23,487 nucleotides of DNA from Candidatus Bathyarchaeota archaeon (GCA_005888755.1 VBBQ01000033.1:79377-102863), one strand, 5' to 3'; shown: positions 7,126 through 14,430, counted from the first letter of the stretch. Made by a program: numbers and translations. The notes: generated from the letters alone by a model not told the origin.

Positions 7126-7482
7126 TCAGCCAAGTTGCATGACAGCGGCTGCGTTCGGGTTCGGATAGTACCTTTTGATGTCGGACGACCCGTACTTTCC
7201 CTTGAACAACTCGATAACTTCGTCAACTTGTTTTTTCTGAGTTATCGCGTGGAGTCTGCCCTCGAAGGTTTGCTGGCTTGCGCGGAGCTTTACCTGAGAG
7301 TTCCGCAGGACGTTCTTGTACCACTGGGAATCAGTGCCTGTAACGGGCAGTAGCAACAGCTCCGTCCCTCTCAGCACGAACCATACTGGACGAGGAATCG
7401 GTTTCCCGCTCTTTCGACCCGTAACAATCAACTCGATCTCCTTGTCTTTCTTTAGAGCAGTCAGTAAGCTATCCGATTTCAA
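7126..7482 (-). CDS. Split-barrel flavin/F420-binding protein (nitroreductase-type, DUF385-like), 118 aa
   Basis: Small protein of the FMN/F420-binding split-barrel class, likely an F420H2- or flavin-dependent reductase. Seen: an N-terminal helix, ELIVTGRKSGKPIPRPVWFV (about 17-36), which matches the family's TxGRKSGxxxxxPVW strand pair, then ELLLLPVTGTDSQWYKN and VLRNSQVKLRA, matching the WxxNLxxxPxVxL element that contacts the cofactor phosphate. A helix with EVIELFKGKYGSS and the C-terminal NPNAAAVMQLG follow. Length is close to the family norm. Starts at TTG with no ATG nearby; a TTTCATAAAG box is centred about 34 nt upstream. Divergent from the zinc-ribbon gene at 7599. Substrate unknown. 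Confidence 0.7.
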   Translation of the reverse strand: MKSDSLLTALKKDKEIELIVTGRKSGKPIPRPVWFVLRGTELLLLPVTGTDSQWYKNVLRNSQVKLRASQQTFEGRLHAITQKKQVDEVIELFKGKYGSSDIKRYYPNPNAAAVMQLG

Positions 7483-7598
7483 CTTGGGATCGCCGAGGCA
7501 AAGGTTTTCCTTTATGAAAGGCTTTGCTGATTCCGGAATCCTCCCACGCCCAGAAGGAACAGAAAAGCTAAGGCTTCCAACTTCGAATGTGATCGCGT

Positions 7599-8600
7599 AT
7601 GAAGTGCCCGGTATGCCACGGGGAGCTGCAGGCTTCTAGTAGCTTCTGCCCATACTGTGGGACAAGGCTTGACTGGACAGGCTCCACTCGACCAAGGCCC
7701 TCTTCATCGAAACATATCGGAACCGCGATAGGCCTAATCGCCCTCCTTGTGGCCGGGAGCCTCCTTGCCACAGGAGTCCTGGTTCCCGCTGTGACGCGGC
7801 TGTACGATGATGCGAGAAATGTTCTGCGGAATCTGACCTGCCTTACCCCATCCCTGTGCACAAACTCCACGTTCCCAACAACTCCAGGGAAGGCCACGTA
7901 TGACCAACAGGTGTCTTTGATCTTCACGCAAGACTTCAGCGCGTTAAACTACAATGTAACTGCTGTGCCCCAGACCGACTCGTCCGGCTATGGTCCAGCT
8001 TACCTTCTCAATGGCTTTTCTAACGCGGGTTATTGGTACCAGGTAGGGCTAGCCTACAACTGGCCCTTTGCTTCCGGGAACGGCTATGACTCAGGATTCC
8101 ACTTGATCTGGGAAGTTTTCACACCAAATGGGACAACAAATAATCCAGTCCTGTCGAGAATCCCGGACAACGTCAACCCGGGTGACACTGTAGGGCTCAG
8201 CCTATCGTTTTCCGGTGGCCCCGACATGGTTACGATGTATGCAGTCGATTACAACACGGGCGCGTATTCCTCTCACAGCTACAAGGCTGGGGGCGGGACG
8301 ATTTTTGCAGGCTCCTCAAGCTCCTCTAGCACTCGTACACCTACGAGTTTGATGACCGAGTGGTACCATCCGAGCCCATCCGACACATCGATGAAACAAG
8401 TCACGTATTCAGAGTCCAGCTTCCCAGTATCCAGAGCATGGATCTGCATCGGCGAATACGTGCCCCCTAACCCAAACTCGTTGATCTATGCTCAGTGCAC
8501 TGGCTCCCCGCTGACGTTGACTAGTCAGTTGCAACAATACTCCTATCACGGGCTCAACACTTACGTTAGCCAGTACGAGTTCCAGACAGGACCCTCTTGA
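7599..8600 (+). CDS. Zinc-ribbon membrane protein with large extracytoplasmic domain, 333 aa
   Basis: N-terminal zinc ribbon: C3-P-V-C6 and C17-P-Y-C20 (MKCPVCHGELQASSSFCPYC). A Pro/Ser/Arg linker and one TM at about 40-66 (IGTAIGLIALLVAGSLLATG) follow, then about 265 residues outside. The outer domain is beta-rich with many aromatics: SNAGYWYQVGLAYNW, GFHLIWEVFTPNG, VGLSLSFSGG, a Ser-rich GSSSSSSTRTPTSLMTEWYH, and VSRAWICIGEYVPP. A lectin-like (concanavalin-type) fold, such as in the G1/A4 glutamic peptidases, is possible, but no catalytic pair can be assigned. The ribbon would sit in the cytoplasm, so the protein could link outside binding to an inner partner (inference). ATG start; an A/T-rich box is about 33 nt upstream. 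Confidence 0.7.
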   Translation: MKCPVCHGELQASSSFCPYCGTRLDWTGSTRPRPSSSKHIGTAIGLIALLVAGSLLATGVLVPAVTRLYDDARNVLRNLTCLTPSLCTNSTFPTTPGKATYDQQVSLIFTQDFSALNYNVTAVPQTDSSGYGPAYLLNGFSNAGYWYQVGLAYNWPFASGNGYDSGFHLIWEVFTPNGTTNNPVLSRIPDNVNPGDTVGLSLSFSGGPDMVTMYAVDYNTGAYSSHSYKAGGGTIFAGSSSSSSTRTPTSLMTEWYHPSPSDTSMKQVTYSESSFPVSRAWICIGEYVPPNPNSLIYAQCTGSPLTLTSQLQQYSYHGLNTYVSQYEFQTGPS

Positions 8601-8632
8601 TCTGATGTGTCTCCGCCCGAAGGAAAACCCTG

Positions 8633-8664
8633 AACCGATAACTTGGATCGTCATGGAATCGGTT
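8633..8664. terminator. Inverted repeat downstream of the zinc-ribbon gene
   Basis: AACCGAT (8633-8639) and ATCGGTT (8658-8664) form a perfect 7-bp stem around 18 bases, some 30 bases after the stop at 8600. It may be a transcript-end hairpin; position and symmetry are the only evidence. Confidence 0.3.
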
Positions 8665-8713
8665 ACTTCACGCTTAAGCTAGAGAGGGACCACGTTGCCC
8701 CGAGTGAGCGGCC

Positions 8714-9019
8714 ATGCGACAGATCGCAACTCGTTCCGATGTGACGGATCTACCTAGAGCAAAGCCGGCACTAGATCTTGCAAGTCACAAGCCCTTTCAG
8801 GAATTTCGAGTTGCGACCTTGGATGAGCTTGTGAAACAGCTGGAAACATCCGGTCAGGGGATCGACGTTCTCGCAATTAAAGGGGTTCCTCACCTGGTCT
8901 GTGGAAAACTTCTTGCCAACATTCTGGTTCAGACTGATGCGGTCAAGCACGTGCCAGGGGATCTGTTGGCAATCTACCAGTATTGCGAGGGTTGCAAAGT
9001 AGCCGTCAGAGTCCTCTAG
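8714..9019 (+). CDS. Hypothetical cytoplasmic protein, 101 aa
   Basis: Soluble protein with no recognised family. After a variable first 25 residues, the segment FQEFRVATLDELVKQLETSG (about 30-49) looks like a strand and helix, followed by DVLAIKGVPHLVCGKLLANI and a C-terminal YQYCEGCKVAVRVL with a C-x2-C-like pair (CEGC). An in-frame stop lies just before the ATG, so this start is the first possible; CTTAAG at 8673-8678 is centred 38 nt upstream, the spacing typical of this window. Codon use resembles neighbouring genes. Its stop overlaps by two bases the stop of a minus-strand ORF at 9016-9192. Confidence 0.6.
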   Translation: MRQIATRSDVTDLPRAKPALDLASHKPFQEFRVATLDELVKQLETSGQGIDVLAIKGVPHLVCGKLLANILVQTDAVKHVPGDLLAIYQYCEGCKVAVRVL

Positions 9020-9192
9020 TCGGGCAACATCTGCCCAAGTCCTTCAGGTGGGCTTTTAGGAGAGAGTTCTAAGCCCAAGCCCGGTCCTTGCACGTTCTTT
9101 ACGTTCAAGGGATCCAGACTACTATTGCTGCCAACACCGTAGAGGCGGCAGGATGAGAGGGGGAGCTCCACATAGTTGGAAGTACCAGACAC
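9016..9192 (-). CDS. Possible small hypothetical protein, 58 aa
   Basis: GTG-started minus-strand ORF filling the gap between the genes at 8714 and 9258. It begins with VSGTSNYVELPLSSC and continues RLYGVGSNSSLDPL, then LGLELSPKSPPEGLG. Composition is protein-like, and a TTATCTC box lies about 32 nt upstream on this strand, but there is no ribosome site and no recognised motif. Its TAG (9016-9018) overlaps the TAG of the convergent gene (9017-9019). Confidence 0.35.
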   Translation of the reverse strand: MSGTSNYVELPLSSCRLYGVGSNSSLDPLNVKNVQGPGLGLELSPKSPPEGLGQMLPD

Positions 9193-9257
9193 TGGGGGCT
9201 AGCGTTCCACGATTTTGAGATAAGACATTCTTCCTTCTCTAGACCAGTAGGTCAGCC

Positions 9258-9683
9258 ATGGTTCGGGCGGTTGGACGCTCTTGGGGAAGCGTTTCTTTGT
9301 ACGTAAAGGCTGTCTTGGTACTGCAAGCGGCGATAATTGTTGGCTTGTCTGTCTGGATGTACAACGAATATGTGAGTAATCCGTATCTTCAGACATATCT
9401 CTTCGGCCTCTTTCAAGGGAAAGGTTCGCTGATCGCTGTTCTCGGTTTCGGTGGGCTCCTCGGAACAGTCCTATTCGGAATCCTCCTTAAGGCGGGGAGT
9501 ATTCTTGGAGAGATTGAACATCTTTCAGAGAAGGTCGAGAATACGAATGTAGTCAAGGCTGGTCTAGAAAAGTCAATGACCATGCCTGTTCTCAAAGTCG
9601 TGGACCAAGAGCCTGCTGACGAGATTGGCCGATTACATCGTTCTCTGCGCAGATGGAATGAATGGTCGAAGAATAAGGAATAG
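9258..9683 (+). CDS. Two-TM membrane protein with C-terminal TMPVLK motif, 141 aa (paralogue 1)
   Basis: Unrecognised membrane protein that is clearly paralogous to the one at 10189-10728. Layout: a short basic N-terminus, TM1 at about 16-35, an outer loop of about 20 residues with EYVSNPYLQTYLFGLFQGKG, TM2 from GSLIAVL to about 78, then an inner tail with a short coiled stretch (ILGEIEHLSEKVENT), the motif TMPVLK at 108-113, and a charged end with RLHRSLRRWNEW. Positive charges place both ends inside. Both the loop pattern E-Y-x-x-N-x-Y-L-Q-x-Y and the TMPVLK motif are shared with the paralogue. ATG start with a possible GATAAGA box 36 nt upstream. The gene converges with 9694-9918, with a hairpin across both stops. 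Function unknown; a signalling or scaffold role is only a guess. Confidence 0.65.
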   Translation: MVRAVGRSWGSVSLYVKAVLVLQAAIIVGLSVWMYNEYVSNPYLQTYLFGLFQGKGSLIAVLGFGGLLGTVLFGILLKAGSILGEIEHLSEKVENTNVVKAGLEKSMTMPVLKVVDQEPADEIGRLHRSLRRWNEWSKNKE

Positions 9684-9699
9684 CCTCGTGAAGCTATTC
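9678..9699. terminator. Hairpin spanning two convergent stop codons
   Basis: GAATAGC (9678-9684) and GCTATTC (9693-9699) make a perfect 7-bp stem with an 8-base loop, followed by TTT on the plus strand. Each stem arm contains one stop codon: TAG 9681-9683 (plus) and TAG 9694-9696 (minus). It probably acts as a compact bidirectional transcript end. Confidence 0.55.
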
Positions 9700-9918
9700 T
9701 TTGAGTTCGAGCTCTCTGAGTAGTTTCCGGTAGTGAGCGTTTATGATCTCCCAGAGTCTCTCCCGATTTTCCCCGGTCACCGTCTCTCGCTCGAAGGTGA
9801 TCTCCAAAGCCTGATCTGGGAGCTTGAAGCCGTCAATTCTGATCTCTGGAAGCCTCGCTTTCAGTAGGTCTTCGTTTATGATCTCTTGGAGCTCGATAAG
9901 CTTCTTGGGGGTCGGCAT
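9694..9918 (-). CDS. Small charged helical protein, 74 aa
   Basis: Cytoplasmic protein of unknown function. It begins MPTPKKLIELQEIINEDLLK, has a central strand-rich part (IRIDGFKLPDQALEITFERE) and ends with a helix, LWEIINAHYRKLLRELELKE. The frame also opens 12 codons earlier at 9954, but the A/T-rich box TTAAATATG covers that ATG. Transcription from it would begin near 9932, downstream of the first ATG, so the ATG at 9918, centred 39 nt from the box, is the better start. The gene sits between the two paralogous two-TM proteins and may belong with them. Confidence 0.6.
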   Translation of the reverse strand: MPTPKKLIELQEIINEDLLKARLPEIRIDGFKLPDQALEITFERETVTGENRERLWEIINAHYRKLLRELELKE

Positions 9919-9951
9919 TTCGCAGTAACCGAGAATCCCGGCTTGATGTTT

Positions 9952-9962
9952 CATATTTAACT
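9952..9962 (-). promoter_or_regulatory. TATA-like box deciding the start of the 74-aa gene
   Basis: The minus strand reads AGTTAAATATG. Its centre is 39 nt before the ATG at 9918, and the earlier ATG at 9954 lies inside it. This is the basis for the shorter gene model. Confidence 0.5.
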
Positions 9963-10103
9963 CTCTGAGGTGTCGAGGGAAGGTTTCATGTGACGGGTCT
10001 TCGAGTTTTCAGGAATCTTCGCAAGGGCACGCCGAAGAGGGTTTCCGTAAGAGCCTGTTAGCGTCAAATAGGTACCGGGCTTGGGGACCCTCTGTTTCAC
10101 CAC
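9957..10103 (-). CDS. Possible small basic protein, 48 aa
   Basis: GTG-started ORF with GGAGG about 11 nt upstream. The product reads VVKQRVPKPGTYLTLTGSYG followed by NPLRRALAKIPENSKTRHM and ends TSES. The frame is open a further 22 codons upstream without another start. It ends immediately before the 74-aa gene on the same strand, so its stop overlaps the putative promoter of that gene. No family is recognised. The residue pattern is protein-like, but the evidence is limited to an open frame plus a ribosome site. Confidence 0.35.
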   Translation of the reverse strand: MVKQRVPKPGTYLTLTGSYGNPLRRALAKIPENSKTRHMKPSLDTSES

Positions 10104-10188
10104 TTTGACATAGTCCTCCGACCCTTTTCGAGAATGAGAGAGAACACGGTCAGGGGTATGTGATACGTCTCAAGGTGCCGATTTTGGC

Positions 10189-10728
10189 GTGGGAAGGACG
10201 GTTCCAGGTTTTGCTAAGGTCATAATGCTGTTGCAGATGCTGGTGATCATCCTCCTATCCTCTTGGATCGTTGAGGAATATCTGAACAATATCTATTTGC
10301 AAGCCTACGTTAACGACCTAATTCAGGCTGACGGCTCGCTAATCGCTATACTCGTCATCATTTGCGGTTTAGGCATGGCGTTCGGACTTCTGAAGGTTCT
10401 AAAATCGACTCACAGGGAAATTGGAGCTCTCGTCAGTCAGCCCCAAGCTCCGACGTCAGCCCCATTCGCGTCGAGTTCTAAGCCGGCGCTCGACTTGCAT
10501 CCAATGGTAGCTGCTCTTAGGGCAGATATGGCGCACCAAGCATCCATGCAGCCTCTTCCGCCGCTCGAGGTCAAAGAGGCACCTCCACGCGCGCCCGTGC
10601 AAGTCCCGCCAAGTCCAGCCCCAGCGAGGACTTTGACTGATACTCCTTCTACCGTTATCACTGGAACCATGCCGGTTCTGAAGAGAGTAAGTCCTGATCA
10701 GGATCGAAACCAGAACTCTAACCAGTAG
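10189..10728 (+). CDS. Two-TM membrane protein with Pro-rich tail and TMPVLK motif, 179 aa (paralogue 2)
   Basis: Paralogue of the protein at 9258-9683. Layout: GTG start, TM1 at about 10-28, outer loop EEYLNNIYLQAYVNDLIQAD (29-48), then GSLIAIL and TM2 to about 70, a short basic stretch (KVLKSTHREI), and a long Pro/Ala-rich linker (about 83-155, containing APPRAPVQVPPSPAPA) leading to TMPVLK at 160-165 and a short polar end. Compared with its partner, the loop, TM2 entry and terminal motif are kept, while the linker is about 45 residues longer and disordered. Such a layout is typical of a membrane anchor presenting a peptide motif to a cytoplasmic partner (inference). No enzyme motif seen. 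Confidence 0.65.
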   Translation: MGRTVPGFAKVIMLLQMLVIILLSSWIVEEYLNNIYLQAYVNDLIQADGSLIAILVIICGLGMAFGLLKVLKSTHREIGALVSQPQAPTSAPFASSSKPALDLHPMVAALRADMAHQASMQPLPPLEVKEAPPRAPVQVPPSPAPARTLTDTPSTVITGTMPVLKRVSPDQDRNQNSNQ

Positions 10729-10779
10729 CTAGTAGTCGGTTTTTCTCAGGCTTACTGGTCGTCGGTCTGCTCAGCTGTC

Positions 10780-11118
10780 TCAGCTTGCTCTCTCGCCGCA
10801 GAACGGACACGCGAACAGGCCGAATGAGTTGACGCGGCCGCATTTCTTGCACGTGACCTGTCCGGTCGGAGTTGTGGTCGTCGTACTCGAGGGAGGCCGA
10901 GGCCGAGCGTAGGGCTCAGGCATTATCACGCCTACCAGACATGTGATTATTCCTGTTACAAAGAGGGCTCCGCCGCCGATGAAGACGGGCAGGTCGTTGG
11001 CGCAGGCGAATATGTTACCCGAGAGTATTGTGAATAGACAGGAGCTCGCCGCCGCGGCTGTGAGGACCGGACCTATGACAACCATCATTATGCCGAGAAT
11101 GAAGATGTCAGATCTCAA
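10780..11118 (-). CDS. Two-TM protein with C-terminal zinc ribbon, 112 aa
   Basis: Small membrane protein: TM1 at about 5-30 (ILGIMMVVIGPVLTAAAA), a short loop with two Cys, TM2 at about 43-66 (PVFIGGGALFVTGIITCLVG), a Pro/Ser/Thr linker (PPSSTTTTTPTG), then a zinc ribbon C90-K-K-C93 ... C104-P-F-C107. The ribbon is cytoplasmic by the positive-inside rule. This mirrors in reverse order the zinc-ribbon-first protein at 7599. TTG start supported by GGTGAGAG about 4 nt upstream, complementary to the archaeal 16S rRNA tail. Archaea carry many such zinc-ribbon membrane proteins of unknown role. Convergent with 10189-10728. Confidence 0.7.
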   Translation of the reverse strand: MRSDIFILGIMMVVIGPVLTAAAASSCLFTILSGNIFACANDLPVFIGGGALFVTGIITCLVGVIMPEPYARPRPPSSTTTTTPTGQVTCKKCGRVNSFGLFACPFCGERAS

Positions 11119-11366
11119 TTACTCTCACCCTTAGGCACCCTACTTTCCGGCGAGATGGGACGGCTGGGAGGTTTTCTAAGCCTCTGTTACTATCTTCTCA
11201 CTATCAGGGATATCCTTGAAGGAGGGTCTCCTCTCTTACGCCTTTGTCCGGTCCGGCCGAAAGATTCTCTAGCACAGAGCTAGTCTAGATCTGGCGTAGC
11301 GTCTTTCCGGAAGTAGCCGTTCCGTCGGGCTAGAGCGACCAGTCCAACGGCCGCTCCTAATCGGAG

Positions 11367-13856
11367 TTAGTCAGATGGAGTGATTTTTCCGACATACGTG
11401 CCCCAGTTGGCGAATGTGGTTCTGGAGGTGGAGGGGATGTACTCTGTTGCGATCCATACCTGGCCTGCGTTGTCGCCAACGGCTGCGCTGTAGTCTCCCC
11501 ATCTGGCGATCCCGTTGCCGCCGGTTTCGGGGTATGCTGAGAACCCGTCCTCGGGGGCTGATCCGAGAGCGGCGACGTGTATGCCATCGGTTCCATGTGT
11601 CGTGAGTATGGCGTAGGCGGCGCTAGGATAGTAGTTTGGCCCGACCAGCGTGAACACGATTACGGCGTTCCCGTCGGAGGTGACGCCAATTGAAGGGAAG
11701 ATGACGCTTTCACCCTGTGGCGCAATATAGCCTTGGTTGAAGATTGTTCCCGAGACACTATTTGGAGAGGTCATTCTCGGAGATATGCTGAAGTATGCTA
11801 TTCCCACAGTATCAACATCTTCCCTAGTAATGTCGGTATTTACCGCGGACCATAAGAGACCGTTTGAATAGACCACCTGGTTCATTCTGTCATCGTTGCT
11901 GTCGATTAGTGCGAGAGGCTCAGTGAGACTCGTTGCGAGAGGTGCAGGACCATCCTTCTGCGCCAAAGGATTCGGCAAGCCGTACAACTCACTCGGTATG
12001 ATCTGGAGCGACAAATAGACAGTGGGAGACGCTTTGGCCAGGCTTCGAGTATTGGTGAGCGCCCATACGGCTAAGCGGTTATCGACTGTCCCGTTGAAGT
12101 CGAGCGAACTCAGGAAATATTCTGTGCCGCCGAAACTTGAGGCGTAGTTATCGCCGGCCGGGGTGGTCGCAGGTTGGATGGAGGAGCATAATGCCCCCAT
12201 GGCTGCGTCGCGCGGGGGCGTTGGAATCGATCCTGTGTCGATGTGTACGATTGTTGGGAGTATGCCGTTGGCAAGCGCGCGCTTGGACATCGCGTATATC
12301 TGCGCCCCGTTGTAGAACGCTCCAGGCGGGTAGAGACTGAACTCGTTTGTGCTGATGTAGAACCCGTTCGAGTCTGCGCCGATCAATGGCTGGTCGCCGA
12401 AGCAAGGGCATCCGAGGTGGTTCTGAGTCCCATTGTTGCCATCGTCTGTCACGTCTATGGAGTACAGGTGCCATCGGTCCCTCGGGTCCGGTGTTTTGCT
12501 GACAGCGATCTCTAAGTGGGCTCTGCCGAGGGGTCTACCGGACCCGGCTACGTCGATCTGGAGTACCGTGAGGAAGAATCGGCCGGTCTGTCTGTCATAG
12601 TAGCATCGCGGGTCGCTTACGATGTCGTTGAGAACCCGCGGGGGACCCGGCACGACCTCCGGAGGAAGTCCGAAGAATTGTGTCAGCGGTGTGGCCGGCG
12701 TCAATGATATCCCATTCTTGTCGAAAATCTGGATCACTGTGTTGACAGCCTCGATGATGAACCTGCCCCCGACACATAGGGCTTGGTCGGGTGGTTCGTG
12801 GCTGAACTGTGTGTTGTTGTATGAACCCGTGCCAGCGAGTCGCTGGTCAATGTTGTCGAGCCCGTTGAAGCCGAGATCCATTCCCGGAGTACCTGGGAGG
12901 ATAGGGGTTGGAGGTGGGTTCGGGGGGGATGTGCTGTTGCTGATCACGACGATACTTGTTTCACCGGTTCGAAAGACCAAGCCCGCTTTACCTGTCACGG
13001 TGACCGTGTAGTTTCCGGGGGGCGTGAACGCTGATGTCTCGAGTTCAAAGAGCATGGTTGTTGACGTGTCAGGAAGCAACAACACCGTGCCGGTTATGTA
13101 AGGGAGCGCGATGGGCCCTTGTCTCTTTAGTGGAGAAATCGTGAAGGACAAGCTCATCGATCCAAAGAATCCGTTTAGGCTTTGAATGCGGATCTGTCCG
13201 AAGACCCGGGCATTCAGCCCGATGGCGGGGCAGCAGAGATCGGCGATAATGCTGAAGTCGCCGGGTGCGCCTGTGCTCTCTTGCACGGTTTCCTTGTTCA
13301 ACGTGTAGCCGTTGACGACGGTTACGCAGTAGTTTGAGCTCGTGCTTGTGCCGGAACAGCCGGTCTGGAAGCCGACGACCACGCTTGGCGTGGTGCTGGT
13401 GACGTTGAAGATGATGCTGAACAATCTGCCTGTAGTCGGTGCGGTAGTAATGAATCCAAGTGCGACAGCTGCAACTCTGATAGTACCTGGTCCGTTCTGG
13501 CCTGTGGTACATCCATAGCCGGTGTTGCCTGTGCACTTTGCGACGGCGAAAATGCTTGGTCCGAGAACGCTGTCAGTTAGGTTTACCTCGACACTGGTAA
13601 GGATGCTCGGGTCTGCTTTGACGAAAATATCGAACCCGTTGATCGAATCAGAACCGTCGATATTCACTGCGATCTGAAGCTGTGTTCCATTCAAGGCCGA
13701 AATTGCCAGGGGTGTGGAAGGACAAGAGGTGGAGAAGGGGTCGGCTATGCAGACCGTTCCGGTCAACTGCCCATGAACGCGAGGAAACATTCCCTGGCCT
13801 CCGAGGAAGGCGAGAATTATCAGGAAAAAGCTGGAGAGGAACCGTCGGCGTTTCAT
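11367..13856 (-). CDS. Secreted multidomain protein: cohesin-like, Ig-like and propeller-like regions, 829 aa
   Basis: Exported protein with signal peptide MKRRRFLSSFFLIILAFLGG ending near VHG (29). Residues about 48-185 resemble a cohesin-type beta-sandwich (LQIAVNIDGSDSINGFDIFV, GTIRVAAVALG, SIIFNVT), about 200-307 form an Ig-like COG1470 repeat (GFFGSMSLSFTI, GNYTVTVTG), a Pro-rich linker spans 309-320, and 325-829 is a large region with EPPDQALCVGGRFIIEAVN, DPRCYYDRQTGRFFLTVLQI and GDQPLIGADSNGFYISTNEF, the style of secreted sialidase-like or beta-propeller proteins. No catalytic residues can be named. The frame opens at 13901, but the ATG at 13856 has GAGGTG 6 nt upstream and starts the signal peptide directly. 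No C-terminal anchor; function probably adhesion or polymer binding. Confidence 0.75.
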   Translation of the reverse strand: MKRRRFLSSFFLIILAFLGGQGMFPRVHGQLTGTVCIADPFSTSCPSTPLAISALNGTQLQIAVNIDGSDSINGFDIFVKADPSILTSVEVNLTDSVLGPSIFAVAKCTGNTGYGCTTGQNGPGTIRVAAVALGFITTAPTTGRLFSIIFNVTSTTPSVVVGFQTGCSGTSTSSNYCVTVVNGYTLNKETVQESTGAPGDFSIIADLCCPAIGLNARVFGQIRIQSLNGFFGSMSLSFTISPLKRQGPIALPYITGTVLLLPDTSTTMLFELETSAFTPPGNYTVTVTGKAGLVFRTGETSIVVISNSTSPPNPPPTPILPGTPGMDLGFNGLDNIDQRLAGTGSYNNTQFSHEPPDQALCVGGRFIIEAVNTVIQIFDKNGISLTPATPLTQFFGLPPEVVPGPPRVLNDIVSDPRCYYDRQTGRFFLTVLQIDVAGSGRPLGRAHLEIAVSKTPDPRDRWHLYSIDVTDDGNNGTQNHLGCPCFGDQPLIGADSNGFYISTNEFSLYPPGAFYNGAQIYAMSKRALANGILPTIVHIDTGSIPTPPRDAAMGALCSSIQPATTPAGDNYASSFGGTEYFLSSLDFNGTVDNRLAVWALTNTRSLAKASPTVYLSLQIIPSELYGLPNPLAQKDGPAPLATSLTEPLALIDSNDDRMNQVVYSNGLLWSAVNTDITREDVDTVGIAYFSISPRMTSPNSVSGTIFNQGYIAPQGESVIFPSIGVTSDGNAVIVFTLVGPNYYPSAAYAILTTHGTDGIHVAALGSAPEDGFSAYPETGGNGIARWGDYSAAVGDNAGQVWIATEYIPSTSRTTFANWGTYVGKITPSD

Positions 13857-13880
13857 TTCTCGCACCTCGCGAGCGGGCCT

Positions 13881-13901
13881 ATGGAGGAATACCTCCTCCA
13901 T
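13881..13901 (-). promoter_or_regulatory. Perfect hairpin in the leader of the 829-aa secreted protein
   Basis: ATGGAGGA (13881-13888) and TCCTCCAT (13894-13901) form a perfect 8-bp stem with a 5-base loop. It lies 25-45 bases before the ATG at 13856, and its stem contains a GGAGG and an alternative ATG on the mRNA strand. It could be an RNA hairpin controlling ribosome access or a dimeric-regulator operator. Confidence 0.5.
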
Positions 13902-14238
13902 GCCGAACAGATGAAGCGCTGAGCTCGGCCATTCGTGGTCTTTGGGGATGTTCTGCTCCCAGTTCTTTCAAGCCCCTCCTAGGGACAGCTAGGTAGCAGC
14001 CGGACCTCGCTTAACAGCTTATCCGAAGGCTATCCACATATTAGGCAACAGGAAGAAATGACAGGTTATTCCGGAAGTCTCTAGTCCGAGCGAGTCGAAC
14101 TCAACGAATTCTACCCCGGGCAGGAGAATGAACCGGATCACGAAGTTGACGATTAGGCACTAGTCATGTAGCCTTTCCTTGCGATCAGTAGCCATTAATC
14201 ATTAATCCGACCTCAGCAATTCTCGTTGGGAGTCACAG
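13902..14238. other. Intergenic stretch, no convincing gene
   Basis: About 340 bases between two divergent genes. Short minus-strand frames are open but have no promoter, ribosome site or motif. A CATTAATCATTAATCC stretch at 14192-14207 is a likely TATA element for the plus-strand gene starting at 14239, centred about 40 nt upstream. Nothing else is seen. Confidence 0.45.
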
Positions 14239-14430
14239 TTGCGCTTCTGGCAGAACCTGATCGGGTCTATGATGCGAATCTCAGGCGTGATAGTGGCTCT
14301 ATTCGGTGTCAGTTCGAGCGCGTTTGGGGTCCCGATAATCGTCGGAATACCAATTGTGATATCCGGAGTTGTACTGTATCTTCTCGGCCGAAAATTCATG
14401 ATTTCAGCCCGGTCTGATCCACATGGATGA
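14239..14430 (+). CDS. Small two-TM membrane protein, 63 aa
   Basis: TTG start with GGGAG 6 nt upstream (14228-14232) and an ATTAAT-rich TATA element about 40 nt upstream. The product begins MRFWQNLIGSMMRISG, has a helix ISGVIVALFGVSSSAFG and a second helix IIVGIPIVISGVVLYLLG, and ends in a basic tail (RKFMISARS). This is a hairpin of two TMs with a Gly/Ser turn, length normal for small archaeal membrane proteins. The opposite strand is also open here, but that frame continues from the FIMAH-like remnant and loses protein character in this part. Function unknown. Confidence 0.55.
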   Translation: MRFWQNLIGSMMRISGVIVALFGVSSSAFGVPIIVGIPIVISGVVLYLLGRKFMISARSDPHG

